Both the position numbers and the translations under genes were made by a program. The notes under the pieces were generated by a model, which was not told where the DNA came from, made no database searches, and saw only the letters and a list, made by a program, of their open reading frames with translations. From positions 62,001-126,000 of the forward strand of contig NZ_JAUCYU010000010.1 of assembly GCF_030373445.1 (NCBI RefSeq): a DNA stretch of 64,000 bases, read 5' to 3'. Source of the stretch: Roseovarius sp. GTDB taxonomy: Bacteria; Pseudomonadota; Alphaproteobacteria; Rhodobacterales; Rhodobacteraceae. This document shows, piece by piece, positions 7,581 through 15,504 of this stretch. Numbering within the stretch: the first letter of the stretch is position 1; each line of letters begins with the position of its first letter.

Positions 7581-8473
7581 TCGACGAGGCGGTTCTGGAG
7601 TTTTCGGCGGGGTCGCTGACCTTGCTGAACGCGATATTGGCGGTGGTGATGTTTTCCATCGCCATCGACCTGTTGCCGAAGGATTTCAAGGCGCTGGCGC
7701 GGGCGCCGAAGCCGCTGGTGGTGGGGTTGGTCTCGCAATTCGTGGTGCTGCCGGTGCTGACCTTTCTGCTGGTGCTTTTGGTGAGGCCGCAGGCGTCGGT
7801 GGCGCTGGGGTTGATTTTGGTGGCGGCGTGCCCGGGGGGGAACATCTCGAACTTCATCACCCATCGGGCCGGGGGGAACGCGGCGTTGTCGGTGTCGATG
7901 ACGGCGTTCGCGACGGTGGGGGCGATTTTGCTCACGCCTTTGAACATCGCGTTCTGGGGGAGCCTATACGGGCCGTCGGCGGAGATCTTGCGGGCCACGG
8001 AGATCGACCCGGTCAGGATTGCCGTGACGGTGGGGCTGATGCTGGTGCTGCCCCTGGTGCTGGGGGTGACGCTGAACGCGCGGCGGCCGGGGGTGGCGGC
8101 GCGGTTGCGGCGGCCGTTGCAATGGCTGTCGATGGCGATTTTCGTGGGGTTCGTGGCGGTGGCGCTGGCGGCGAACTGGGCGCAGTTCCTGGCCTATGCG
8201 GGCGGGATTGCCGGGCTGGTGGTGCTGCATAACGCGCTGGCATTGTCGGGCGGGTACGGGACGGCGTGGCTGGCGGGGCTTACGCCCTTCGACCGGCGGG
8301 CGGTGACGATCGAGACGGGGATCCAGAATTCGGGCCTGGGGCTGGTGCTGATCTTCGGGTTCTTCGGGGGCCTGGGCGGCATGGCCGTGGTGGCGGCGTT
8401 CTGGGGGATCTGGCACGCGATTTCGGGGATCGCGCTGGCGGCGGTGATGGCGCGGACGGAGGCGGCCCGATGA
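7577..8473 (+). CDS. BASS-family (bile acid:Na+ symporter type) permease
   Basis: 298 residues from ATG 7577, which overlaps the monooxygenase stop in ATGA. Eight to ten hydrophobic segments are visible, and the family-typical region VAACPGGNISNFITHRAGG (around residue 80-100) plus ETGIQNSGLGLVL near residue 250 match the Na+- and substrate-binding crossover motifs of BASS proteins. Known members carry bile acids, pantothenate, pyruvate or sulfur compounds. Here, between a monooxygenase and dehydrogenases, import of the operon's substrate is the simplest role. Confidence 0.88.
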   Translation: MIDEAVLEFSAGSLTLLNAILAVVMFSIAIDLLPKDFKALARAPKPLVVGLVSQFVVLPVLTFLLVLLVRPQASVALGLILVAACPGGNISNFITHRAGGNAALSVSMTAFATVGAILLTPLNIAFWGSLYGPSAEILRATEIDPVRIAVTVGLMLVLPLVLGVTLNARRPGVAARLRRPLQWLSMAIFVGFVAVALAANWAQFLAYAGGIAGLVVLHNALALSGGYGTAWLAGLTPFDRRAVTIETGIQNSGLGLVLIFGFFGGLGGMAVVAAFWGIWHAISGIALAAVMARTEAAR

Positions 8474-9399
8474 GCCGGGTGCTGATCACCGGGGCGGCCG
8501 GGATGGTGGGCCGGGCGCTTGTCGAGGCGCTGCCCGCGCGGGGCGTGGTGGCGACGGACCTGGCGCGGGGCCAGCTGCCCGAGGCGGTGGCGTTCCGGCG
8601 GATGAACGTCACGGGGGGCGATCCGGATGACGTGATCGGCAGGGTCAGGCCGGAGGTGGTGGTGCACCTCGCCTCGGTCGTGACGCCGCCGCCGGGGATG
8701 AGCCGCGAGCATGCGCACGCCGTCGACGTGACAGGCACGCGCCACGTGCTGGAGGCCTGCGTGCGGCATGGGGTGAGACGGCTGGTGGTAACAAGCTCGG
8801 GGGCGGCCTATGGCTATCACCCCGACAACCCGGTGCCGTTGACGGAAGATGCGCCGTGCCGGGGCAACGTCGCGTTCGCCTATGCCGACCACAAGCGGCA
8901 GGTGGAGGAGATGCTGGCGGAGGCGCGGGAGGCACATCCGGGGCTGGAGCAGGTGGTGCTGCGGGTGGGTACGGTGCTGGGGGCGGGAGTCGAGAACCAG
9001 ATCACGGCGCTGTTTCATCGCAAGCGGCTGCTGGCCATTCGGGGCTGTGACAGCCCGTTCGTGTTCATCTGGACGCGAGACCTGGCGCGTATCCTGCAGC
9101 GCGCGGCGACGGATGGCCCGGCGGGGATCTACAACGTGGCGGGCGACGGGTGGCTGACGGTCGATGACCTGGCCCGGCGGCTGGGCAAGCCGGTGTTGCG
9201 GCTGCCGGCCTGGGCGCTGAAGGCGGCGCTGACGGTGGCGAAGCCGCTGGAGCTGACGCAGTACGGGCCGGAGCAGGTGCGGTTCCTGCAATACCGCCCC
9301 GTTCTGGCCAATGACCGGTTGAAGGAGGTGTTCGGCTACGTGCCCGAGCTGAGCTCGGCCGAGGTGTTCGAGCTTTGGCGGCGGGAGGCGGGGTTGTGA
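8470..9399 (+). CDS. NAD-dependent epimerase/dehydratase (extended SDR)
   Basis: 309 residues from ATG 8470, overlapping the permease stop in ATGA. The N-terminal TGAAGMVGRA is the glycine-rich NAD(P) site; the active site is SSGAAYGYHPDN with Ser, and YADHK (YxxxK) about 25 residues later. Known family reactions include sugar epimerisation and 3-beta-hydroxysteroid dehydrogenation. Gene order argues for oxidation or isomerisation of the compound handled by the monooxygenase rather than for nucleotide-sugar work, as no sugar gene is near. Confidence 0.85.
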   Translation: MSRVLITGAAGMVGRALVEALPARGVVATDLARGQLPEAVAFRRMNVTGGDPDDVIGRVRPEVVVHLASVVTPPPGMSREHAHAVDVTGTRHVLEACVRHGVRRLVVTSSGAAYGYHPDNPVPLTEDAPCRGNVAFAYADHKRQVEEMLAEAREAHPGLEQVVLRVGTVLGAGVENQITALFHRKRLLAIRGCDSPFVFIWTRDLARILQRAATDGPAGIYNVAGDGWLTVDDLARRLGKPVLRLPAWALKAALTVAKPLELTQYGPEQVRFLQYRPVLANDRLKEVFGYVPELSSAEVFELWRREAGL

Positions 9400-10157
9400 G
9401 GACGGCGGTAATTTCGGGCGGTAACGGGGGCTTGGGCCGGGCGCTGGCGGCGCGGCTGGAGGTGGAGGGCTGGCATTGCGTGCTGATGGACCGGGAAATC
9501 TCGGGGCTGGCGGCGACGGAGACACGGACGCCGGTCGAGGTGGACCTGACCGATGCGGCAGCACTGGCGCGGGTGGCGGCGGAGGTGATCGCAGCGCGGC
9601 CCTCGATCGACATGGTGATCTATAACGCGGGCGTGTCGCAGATCGGGCCGTTTTCCGAGAGTGACGAGGCCAGTCATCGCCGGGTGTTCGAGATCAACTA
9701 TTTCGCCGCTGTGGCGATGGCGCGGGCGTTCCTGGGGCCGGTGCGAAAGAGCGGGGGGGTGCATCTGGCGATCTCCTCGGTCGCGGGGTTCGCGCCGTTG
9801 AAGAACCGAACGGCCTATGCGGCATCGAAACACGCGTTGGAGGGGTTTTTCGGCTCGCTCAGGTCGGAGGAGATGGCGCATGGGGTGCGCTGCCTGATCG
9901 CCGCGCCGAGCTTCGTGGCGACGAATATCGGCAATGCGGCGCGCGGGGCGGACGGGATCGTGCGGCCGGGCTCGGCGGCGGACGGGGTGGATTACATGAC
10001 GCCGGAGGACGCGGCGGAGGTGATATTGCGCGGCGTGGCGCGGGGGCGGGCGTTCATCCCGGTGGGCCGGGTGGCGCGAATGTCGTGGTGGGTCAGGCGG
10101 CTGGCGCCGGGGGTCTACGAGCGGATGATGCGGCGGAGGATCAGCGGTGAGGGGTAG
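9396..10157 (+). CDS. Classical short-chain dehydrogenase/reductase
   Basis: 253 residues if started at GTG 9396, which overlaps the previous stop in GTGA and has GGGAGG upstream; no ATG fits. SGGNGGLG binds the nucleotide, NAG(V) is present in IYNAGVSQ, Ser in ISSVAGF and YAASK gives the YxxxK active site. Last gene of the four-gene operon; it ends at the start of a 496-bp gap. Probable role: carbonyl/alcohol redox step in the same pathway. Confidence 0.87.
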   Translation: MRTAVISGGNGGLGRALAARLEVEGWHCVLMDREISGLAATETRTPVEVDLTDAAALARVAAEVIAARPSIDMVIYNAGVSQIGPFSESDEASHRRVFEINYFAAVAMARAFLGPVRKSGGVHLAISSVAGFAPLKNRTAYAASKHALEGFFGSLRSEEMAHGVRCLIAAPSFVATNIGNAARGADGIVRPGSAADGVDYMTPEDAAEVILRGVARGRAFIPVGRVARMSWWVRRLAPGVYERMMRRRISGEG

Positions 10158-10213
10158 GGTGTGGTGGTTGGGTCGAGCCGTTCCGGTTCCCGTGTTGGAG
10201 CGCCGTGTTGTGC

Positions 10214-10242
10214 GAGGCCCCGGGTCAGGCCCGGGGCGGGGA
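10214..10242. repeat. Repeat copy 1, GCCCCGGG/CCCGGGGC hairpin
   Basis: A 29-nt unit with arms GCCCCGGG (10217-10224) and CCCGGGGC (10230-10237). It matches the unit at 10365-10393 in 28 of 29 positions. Such elements are frequent between genes of Rhodobacterales (from memory). Confidence 0.75.
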
Positions 10243-10331
10243 GGGTACGTGTGGATAGGGTGAGCTTGTAAAGGCGAATTCTGAGGGAGGGGCAGCGTGT
10301 TCTCGCAGGTGACCTGCCTGTCGAACTGCCC

Positions 10332-10352
10332 GTCCCGGCCTTGAGCCGGGAC
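10332..10352. repeat. Hairpin GTCCCGGC/GCCGGGAC
   Basis: Eight-bp perfect arms around the loop CTTGA, 13 bp before the second GCCCCGGG element. Likely part of the same composite intergenic repeat. Confidence 0.65.
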
Positions 10353-10364
10353 CTTGTGGAGTAA

Positions 10365-10393
10365 GAGGCCCCGGGTCGGGCCCGGGGCGGGGA
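10365..10393. repeat. Repeat copy 2, GCCCCGGG/CCCGGGGC hairpin
   Basis: Arms at 10368-10375 and 10381-10388; one base different from the copy at 10214-10242, within the loop, so pairing is kept. Confidence 0.75.
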
Positions 10394-10653
10394 TTACGCT
10401 TTGTTATGCTTTGGCACCGCCGGGTGAGCGGCGGCCCGTGGGGAGGCGCTGCCAGGGTTGTAGATGGTACCTTATGGTGCCGGGTACATCTTCGCTATGG
10501 AGGTAGCGCTACATGTCAAAAGCGCCTGCCCGTGGGGACGGCGTCGTCCATTGGGCTTGAACCAATGGCGCCTCAATGAACGACCGCTCGCCCGGCGCCG
10601 CGCTTAGACGCGGCTTGACTCCGGGCGTGTGACACATTCACCAATAGGTCGTA

Positions 10654-11181
10654 TTACTCGTTGCTCTCTTCCGCATCCGCCGCTGGTTCCTCGGCTTGCG
10701 GCTCCGGCACCTCGATCGGGTCGAAGGCACCGGCGGAGATGTCGAGCATCCGCCACCTTCCGCGTTCCTGCAGGAATACGAGGTCGAAGCTGAAATGCTG
10801 CGGCAGGGTGGGGAAATACCCGGTCAGGCGCATCTGGTCGTTGCCGGCCGCGATCTGGGCCTGCAGGATCTTCGGTTCCACAACGAGCACGGGCAGCATG
10901 TCGAGCCCGGAATTGCGCAGCTCGGTGAAGCGGGCGGCCAGTTGGGTGGCGTTGTTGGCGGCGCCGAAGTCGCGGGCGGCGTAGTCGCGCAGCACGGTGT
11001 AGTTGCCGGTGCGGTTGCCGTGATGCACCGCCGTCATGATATCGCGCACGAGGGCCGTGGCGAAGCTGCGCTCGACCTGTTCCTGCGCGAGGCCGGGCGT
11101 GGCCAGCAGCAGGATCGCGAGAAGCGCCGCGGATAATCTCCGCGGCGCTTCGGTGGTTCTGTTCCTGCGAAGGGTTACCAA
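10654..11181 (-). CDS. Small exported protein coupled to the adhesin, unknown function
   Basis: 175 residues if started at TTG 11181; no ATG or GTG fits upstream of the signal peptide (RRLSAALLAILLLATPGLA-Q). The start lies 7 nt inside the end of the YadA-like gene, so translation is probably coupled to it. The mature part has an alpha/beta mix (DYAARDFGAANN, then FDLVFLQERGRWRMLDISAG) reminiscent of NTF2/DUF4864-like small exported proteins, and an acidic Glu-rich tail. No motif gives a function; the coupling suggests a helper in adhesin secretion or surface display. Confidence 0.72.
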   Translation of the reverse strand: MVTLRRNRTTEAPRRLSAALLAILLLATPGLAQEQVERSFATALVRDIMTAVHHGNRTGNYTVLRDYAARDFGAANNATQLAARFTELRNSGLDMLPVLVVEPKILQAQIAAGNDQMRLTGYFPTLPQHFSFDLVFLQERGRWRMLDISAGAFDPIEVPEPQAEEPAADAEESNE

Positions 11182-13388
11182 GAGTACGTTACACCTATGC
11201 GGCCGCCGGTCTGGCTTCTATCGAACCCGTGCGTGATGCCCGCGTCAAGCTGAACGTTGGGGCTGACCCGGAAGCCCATGTTGACGGCCATCGCGGTCGA
11301 GCCTTCGAACATGCCGAGGCTGGTCGAGAGCGCGAAGCTGCGGTCGGTGGGTACGTAGGGGGTGCTGAGCGCCATCGCCATGGCGATGCCTTCCTCGTTG
11401 TTCGAGATGCGGCGGCTGTTGTTGGCGATGCCGGCGCTGTTCGACTGTACCTGCCGGCTGAGCGCGGCCGACGGCATGACCGAGCGGTCGACGGCGAGGT
11501 TGCCGTCGGCGTCGGCGGTGACGTAGCCCACCGGCATGCCCTGGGCCGCGGTGCTTTCGTCGGAGGCGATGCCGGGCATGGTGTAGGTGTTCTGGGCGTT
11601 GCCCATGGTGAACTGGTTCGCCCGGGTGGCCATGGCGCCGTTGCCGATGGCGACCGAGTTGGTCGCGCTGGCCATGGCGAGGTTGCCGAAGGAGAGCGAG
11701 ACGTCGCCCGAGGCCGTGGCACCTTCGCCGACCGCGGTGGAGCGGACGCCGGAGGCGGTGGCCAGGTGGCCGAAGGCCTGTGCCCGCTCGGCCGAGGCGG
11801 TGGATTGCCAGCCGACGGCGGTGGCGCCGGGGCCCATCGCCGTGGTCTCGCCGCCGATCGCGGTGGTGGAGGGGCCGTTCGCCATGGCGGTGTCGCCAAG
11901 CGCGATGGCATCGGTGCCGTTGGCGACGGCCTCGTTGCCGATGGCGGTCGAGTTGTCCGACTGGGCATCGGCGTTCTCGCCGATGGCCAGCGAGCGGACG
12001 CCCTGGGCCGTGGCGAGGTGACCGAAGGCCTGGGCACGCTCGGCGGTGGCCTGCGACTGCCAGCCGATGGCGGTGGCGCCAGGGCCGGTTGCGACGGTCT
12101 CGCCGCCGACCGCGGTGGTCGACGCGCCCATGGCCATCGAGGTGTCGCCTATGGCGACCGCATCGATGCCGTTGGCGATGGATTCGTTGCCGATGGCGGT
12201 GGCGTTGTCGGTCTGGGCGTCGGCGTTCTCGCCGACGGCGAGGGAGCGGACGCCCTGCGCGGTGGCGAGGTGGCCGAAGGCTTGCGCGCGTTCGGCGGTG
12301 GCCATGGATTGCCAGCCGACGGCGGTGGCGCCGGGGCCTGTTGCGACGGTTTCGCCGCCGAGGGCGGTGGTCGACGGGCCCATGGCCATGGAGGTGTCAC
12401 CGAGGGCGACCGCATCGATACCGTTGGCGATGGATTCGTTGCCGATGGCGGTGGCGTTGTCGGTCTGGGCGTCGGCGTTCTCGCCGACGGCGAGGGAGCG
12501 GACGCCCTGCGCGGTGGCGAGGTGGCCGAAGGCTTGCGCGCGCTCGGCGGTCGCCATGGATTGCCAGCCGACGGCGGTTGCGCCGGGGCCGGTGGCGACG
12601 GTTTCCCCGCCCACGGCCGTGGTCGACGGGCCCATGGCCATGGAGGTGTCGCCGAGGGCGATGGAGTCGATGCCGTTGGCGATGGATTCGTTGCCGATGG
12701 CGGTGGCGTTGTCGGTCTGGGCGTCGGCGTTCTCGCCGACGGCGAGGGAGCGGACGCCCTGCGCGGTGGCGAGGTGGCCGAAGGCTTGCGCGCGTTCGGC
12801 GGTGGCCATGGATTGCCAGCCGACGGCGGTGGCGCCGGGGCCTGTTGCGACGGTTTCGCCGCCGAGGGCGGTCGTGGAGGGGCCATTGGCGCTGGCGGTG
12901 TCGCCGAGGGCGATTGCGTCGATGCCGTTGGCGATGGATTCGTTGCCGATGGCGGTCGAGTTGTCCGACTGGGCGTCGGCGTTTTCGCCCACTGCGAGGG
13001 AGCGTTCGCCTTGCGCGGTGGCGAGGTGGCCGAAGGCCTGGGCGCGTTCGGCGGTGGCCATGGATTGCCAGCCGACGGCCGTGGTGCCCGGGCCGGTGGC
13101 GACGGTTTCGCCGCCGACCGCGGTGGTCGAGGGGCCGGTGGCCGTGGCTTCGGAGCCGATGGCGACACCATCGGTGGAGGTGGCGTCGGTGCTCGATTGG
13201 TCGCCGACCGCGACCGAGAAGTCGCCGTCTGCCGTGCTGTTCACGCCGCATTCCACGCTGTTCGTGCCTGCGCCCGTGTTGCAGGGGGCGGTGCCGTCGG
13301 CGTAAGCCGCACCTGCCGCAAGCATGACGAATGCGCTGGCCGAGCCGTTCAGAAGCCGGAGCAGCGATTTTCTACCCTGTTGTGCCAT
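11175..13388 (-). CDS. YadA-like trimeric autotransporter adhesin
   Basis: 737 residues. Signal peptide 1-30 (GAAYA-D). Residues about 55-590 are 14-residue left-handed beta-roll repeats of the YadA/Hep-Hag head (patterns such as TAVGWQSMAT, SLAVGENADAQ). A neck (ANQFTMGNAQNTYTM) and a short helical linker (SRQVQSNSAGIANNSRRI) lead to a C-terminal YadA anchor of about 70 residues ending GRIGVTYSW with the terminal aromatic needed for outer-membrane assembly. Known role: trimeric surface adhesion by type Vc secretion. The stalk is very short. Six 84-residue blocks in the head are near-copies of each other. The next gene overlaps its stop. Confidence 0.92.
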   Translation of the reverse strand: MAQQGRKSLLRLLNGSASAFVMLAAGAAYADGTAPCNTGAGTNSVECGVNSTADGDFSVAVGDQSSTDATSTDGVAIGSEATATGPSTTAVGGETVATGPGTTAVGWQSMATAERAQAFGHLATAQGERSLAVGENADAQSDNSTAIGNESIANGIDAIALGDTASANGPSTTALGGETVATGPGATAVGWQSMATAERAQAFGHLATAQGVRSLAVGENADAQTDNATAIGNESIANGIDSIALGDTSMAMGPSTTAVGGETVATGPGATAVGWQSMATAERAQAFGHLATAQGVRSLAVGENADAQTDNATAIGNESIANGIDAVALGDTSMAMGPSTTALGGETVATGPGATAVGWQSMATAERAQAFGHLATAQGVRSLAVGENADAQTDNATAIGNESIANGIDAVAIGDTSMAMGASTTAVGGETVATGPGATAIGWQSQATAERAQAFGHLATAQGVRSLAIGENADAQSDNSTAIGNEAVANGTDAIALGDTAMANGPSTTAIGGETTAMGPGATAVGWQSTASAERAQAFGHLATASGVRSTAVGEGATASGDVSLSFGNLAMASATNSVAIGNGAMATRANQFTMGNAQNTYTMPGIASDESTAAQGMPVGYVTADADGNLAVDRSVMPSAALSRQVQSNSAGIANNSRRISNNEEGIAMAMALSTPYVPTDRSFALSTSLGMFEGSTAMAVNMGFRVSPNVQLDAGITHGFDRSQTGGRIGVTYSW
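11877..13136 (-). repeat. Five tandem 252-bp repeats within the adhesin head
   Basis: Each 84-residue block starts GPSTTA (or GASTTA) and holds six 14-residue head units; residues 85-504 are five blocks, and a sixth, diverged block follows (down to 11625). Nucleotide identity is high: the same segment recurs at 12211, 12463 and 12715, exactly 252 bp apart. Such arrays change copy number by recombination and so adjust head length. Confidence 0.9.
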
Positions 13389-13443
13389 TATTACCTTTTC
13401 CCGGGATAAACCTATTTCAACGAAACGCAGTCACGCAGACGCG

Positions 13444-13471
13444 ACGTAAATAGTTTCAAACTTATTTACGT
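13444..13471. promoter_or_regulatory. AT-rich inverted repeat upstream of the adhesin
   Basis: ACGTAAATA (13444-13452) and TATTTACGT (13463-13471) are perfect 9-bp arms around GTTTCAAACT, itself nearly symmetric. It lies 56 bp upstream of the adhesin start in an AT-rich gap. There is no T-run on the LysR strand after it, so an operator is likelier than a terminator. Confidence 0.5.
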
Positions 13472-13492
13472 TTTTGTGAGAGCGGGTGACTG

Positions 13493-14410
13493 TCAGGCTT
13501 GGCCGGGGCCCGGCCCGGGGCCGGTGGTGTCGGTTTCGCGGACCAGGAATTCCAACAGTGCCGAGGCGGGGCTGTTGGGGGGCTGGTTGACGCGGGTGAC
13601 GATGTAATAGGCGTCGTAATCGAGCTCTCGCGGCCCGAAGGCCTGGACCAGCCGGCCGGCGCGGAGGGCCTCGCCGCCGAGGAACCAGTCGGTCATGGCG
13701 AAGCCCGCGCCGTTGCGGGCGAAGGCCACGGCATCGTGATGGGAGCCGGCGTGAATTTCCCGTTCCGGGCGGAACTGTTCGAGGCCGCGGCTGGCGAACC
13801 ACTGGGACCAGACATCGCCGTCATCCTCGTGGATGAGGGTGGCGCGCTTGAGGATGTCGGGCGACATCGGCAGGGCCCCCCGGACGAGTTCGGGCGCGCA
13901 GACCGGGAAGATGGCGGTGCGCATGAATGGGGTGACCGTGCAGCCGGGGAAGCTGTGGGCGGAGTAGACCACCGCCATGTCGACATCGGCCGGCAGCGAG
14001 GTCATCGTGCGTTCGGCGTAGGTGAGTTTCAGCGACAGGCCGGGGAAGCGGCCGAGGAATTCCGCCAGCTTCGGGTTCAGCCATTCGACCATGAGCGAGA
14101 CCGGCACCGCGAGGGAGAGCTGGCCCGAGAAGGCGTCGGTCGAGAGGGACAGGGCGGTCGAGGCGATGCCGGCGAAGCCCTGCTCGATGGCCCGGAGAAG
14201 GCGTTCGCCCGCCGGGTTGAGCTCGATCCGGCGGCCGCGCCGGTCGAAGAGCGTGACGCCGAGGGAGGTTTCGAGCGCCCGGACCTGATGGCTGACGGCG
14301 CTTTGGGTGACGTTCAGTTCGGTCGCCGCGCGGCCCATGTGCTGATGCCGGGCGGCGACCTGGAATGTCTGCAGGGCGTTGAGGGACACCCAGTTTTCCC
14401 CGATCTTCAT
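13493..14410 (-). CDS. LysR-family transcriptional regulator (GcvA-like)
   Basis: 305 residues. Winged helix at residues 8-66 (LQTFQVAARHQHMGRAATEL, VTQSAVSHQVRALETSLG), then a periplasmic-binding-protein-like effector domain. The N-terminal layout resembles GcvA-type LysR proteins. It is divergent from the amidinohydrolase-like gene with 108 bp between the starts, the classic arrangement for control of the neighbour. A GCTTAAGC palindrome at 14443-14450 is within that gap. Effector unknown; arginine- or guanidine-like molecules are a reasonable guess from the target. Confidence 0.88.
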   Translation of the reverse strand: MKIGENWVSLNALQTFQVAARHQHMGRAATELNVTQSAVSHQVRALETSLGVTLFDRRGRRIELNPAGERLLRAIEQGFAGIASTALSLSTDAFSGQLSLAVPVSLMVEWLNPKLAEFLGRFPGLSLKLTYAERTMTSLPADVDMAVVYSAHSFPGCTVTPFMRTAIFPVCAPELVRGALPMSPDILKRATLIHEDDGDVWSQWFASRGLEQFRPEREIHAGSHHDAVAFARNGAGFAMTDWFLGGEALRAGRLVQAFGPRELDYDAYYIVTRVNQPPNSPASALLEFLVRETDTTGPGPGPGQA

Positions 14411-14518
14411 GGCCCTGTCCGATTAACAAGTTTAGATCATCAGCTTAAGCAAAATTACTCGCTTTTGCCAAGATGGGCTCATTTCTATCCTTGCGGGGAC
14501 AACCAATGGAGACTCGCC

Positions 14519-15457
14519 ATGCCCAAGGACAAGACAGATGTTTCGCTGCCGCTTCAGGCACGCCAGCCCGGTGGCGGCACGCAGCCGCTGGACAACTGGG
14601 GGATCGACTCGGAATACGGGGTGTTGCAGGACGTGCTTCTGGGCCCGGTCGAGACTTTCGGGCACATGGACAACACCGCCTTCAGCTCGATCTACCGCGA
14701 GACCGCGCGGACGGGGCGCGCGTGGGATCACCAGGCCGCCGTGCGGCAGTATCGCGAGATGTGCGAGGCCTACGAGGATGCGGGCGTGACCATCCACACG
14801 ATGCCGCAGGACGAGCACCTGAAATACGGTGTCTATGCGCGGGATTCCAGTTTCATGACGCCCTGGGGCGCGGTGATCACCCAGATGGCCAACCCGCGCC
14901 GCCGGGGCGAGTATTCCGCCGCGCTGCGCTTCTACCTCGAGGCGGGCATTCCGATTTACGACATGGTGAGTGCCGGGAATTTCGAAGGCGGCGATTTCCA
15001 TATCGTCGAGCCGGGGGCGGTGCTGATCGGCTATACCGGCATGCGCTGTGAAGAGGTGTCGGCGAAGCAGATCGGCGGCTGGGTCGAGAAGGAGGGGTGG
15101 GAGGTGCATTACGCCTATATCGACCCCTATTACGTGCATATCGACCTGATGGTCTGTGTCATCGCGCCGAAATGCGCGGCTGTCTGCCTCGAGACGACGC
15201 CGGAGCACGTGGTGGACTGGCTGAAGGGGAAAGGGTTCGAGCTGATCCCGGTGGGGTTCAAGGACACGATGGCGCTTGGCTGCAACGTCATGTCGCTGGG
15301 CGATGACCGGGTGCTGTCGCCGGCGGCGAGCACGGACCTGAACGCCAAGCTGCGGGCCAACGGGTTCAAGGTCTACGACCCGGAGATGGACATGTTCACC
15401 ATGATGGGCGGCGGCATTCACTGCATGGCGCAATCGCTTCGGCGGGCGCCGAGCTGA
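14519..15457 (+). CDS. Amidinotransferase/arginine-deiminase-superfamily hydrolase
   Basis: 312 residues from ATG 14519, preceded by GGAGA. Signature segments of the guanidine-modifying superfamily are present: an early EYGVLQDVLLGPVE strand, the NFEGGDFHIV segment with the Asp/His pair, and a C-terminal GGGIHCMAQSL with the catalytic cysteine. Known members hydrolyse arginine, dimethylarginine or agmatine or transfer an amidino group. The exact substrate is not readable. Followed after 47 bp by a solute-binding protein and divergent from a LysR regulator, which suggests use of an imported guanidino compound. Confidence 0.8.
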   Translation: MPKDKTDVSLPLQARQPGGGTQPLDNWGIDSEYGVLQDVLLGPVETFGHMDNTAFSSIYRETARTGRAWDHQAAVRQYREMCEAYEDAGVTIHTMPQDEHLKYGVYARDSSFMTPWGAVITQMANPRRRGEYSAALRFYLEAGIPIYDMVSAGNFEGGDFHIVEPGAVLIGYTGMRCEEVSAKQIGGWVEKEGWEVHYAYIDPYYVHIDLMVCVIAPKCAAVCLETTPEHVVDWLKGKGFELIPVGFKDTMALGCNVMSLGDDRVLSPAASTDLNAKLRANGFKVYDPEMDMFTMMGGGIHCMAQSLRRAPS

Positions 15458-15504
15458 ACCTTATAAGTCAAGAAAAACAAAGATAATCCAACAGGGAGCA
15501 AGGA

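Larger units (their letters stand above)
10158..10653. other. 496-bp gene-free gap with hairpin repeats
   Basis: No coding frame is convincing here. The left half carries two copies of a 29-nt element and a third palindrome; the right half carries two further hairpins, CCATTGG/CCAATGG at 10548-10568 (loop GCTTGAA) and GCCGCG/CGCGGC at 10597-10614 (loop CTTAGA). The gap separates a rightward operon from a leftward gene pair, so it can hold terminators for both. The right half could also encode a structured RNA; no promoter was recognised. Confidence 0.6.

Noticed and set aside
11625..13136. Direct repeats taken as a CRISPR array
   Set aside because: Units are 252 bp, in frame and code for YadA head repeats; no spacers.
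11229..13409. 726-residue glycine-rich open frame on the plus strand
   Set aside because: Mirror of the adhesin repeats; periodic only because the real gene is.
13499..14518. Upstream extension of the amidinohydrolase frame
   Set aside because: Antisense to the LysR gene; ATG 14519 has a ribosome site and the family's normal N-terminus.
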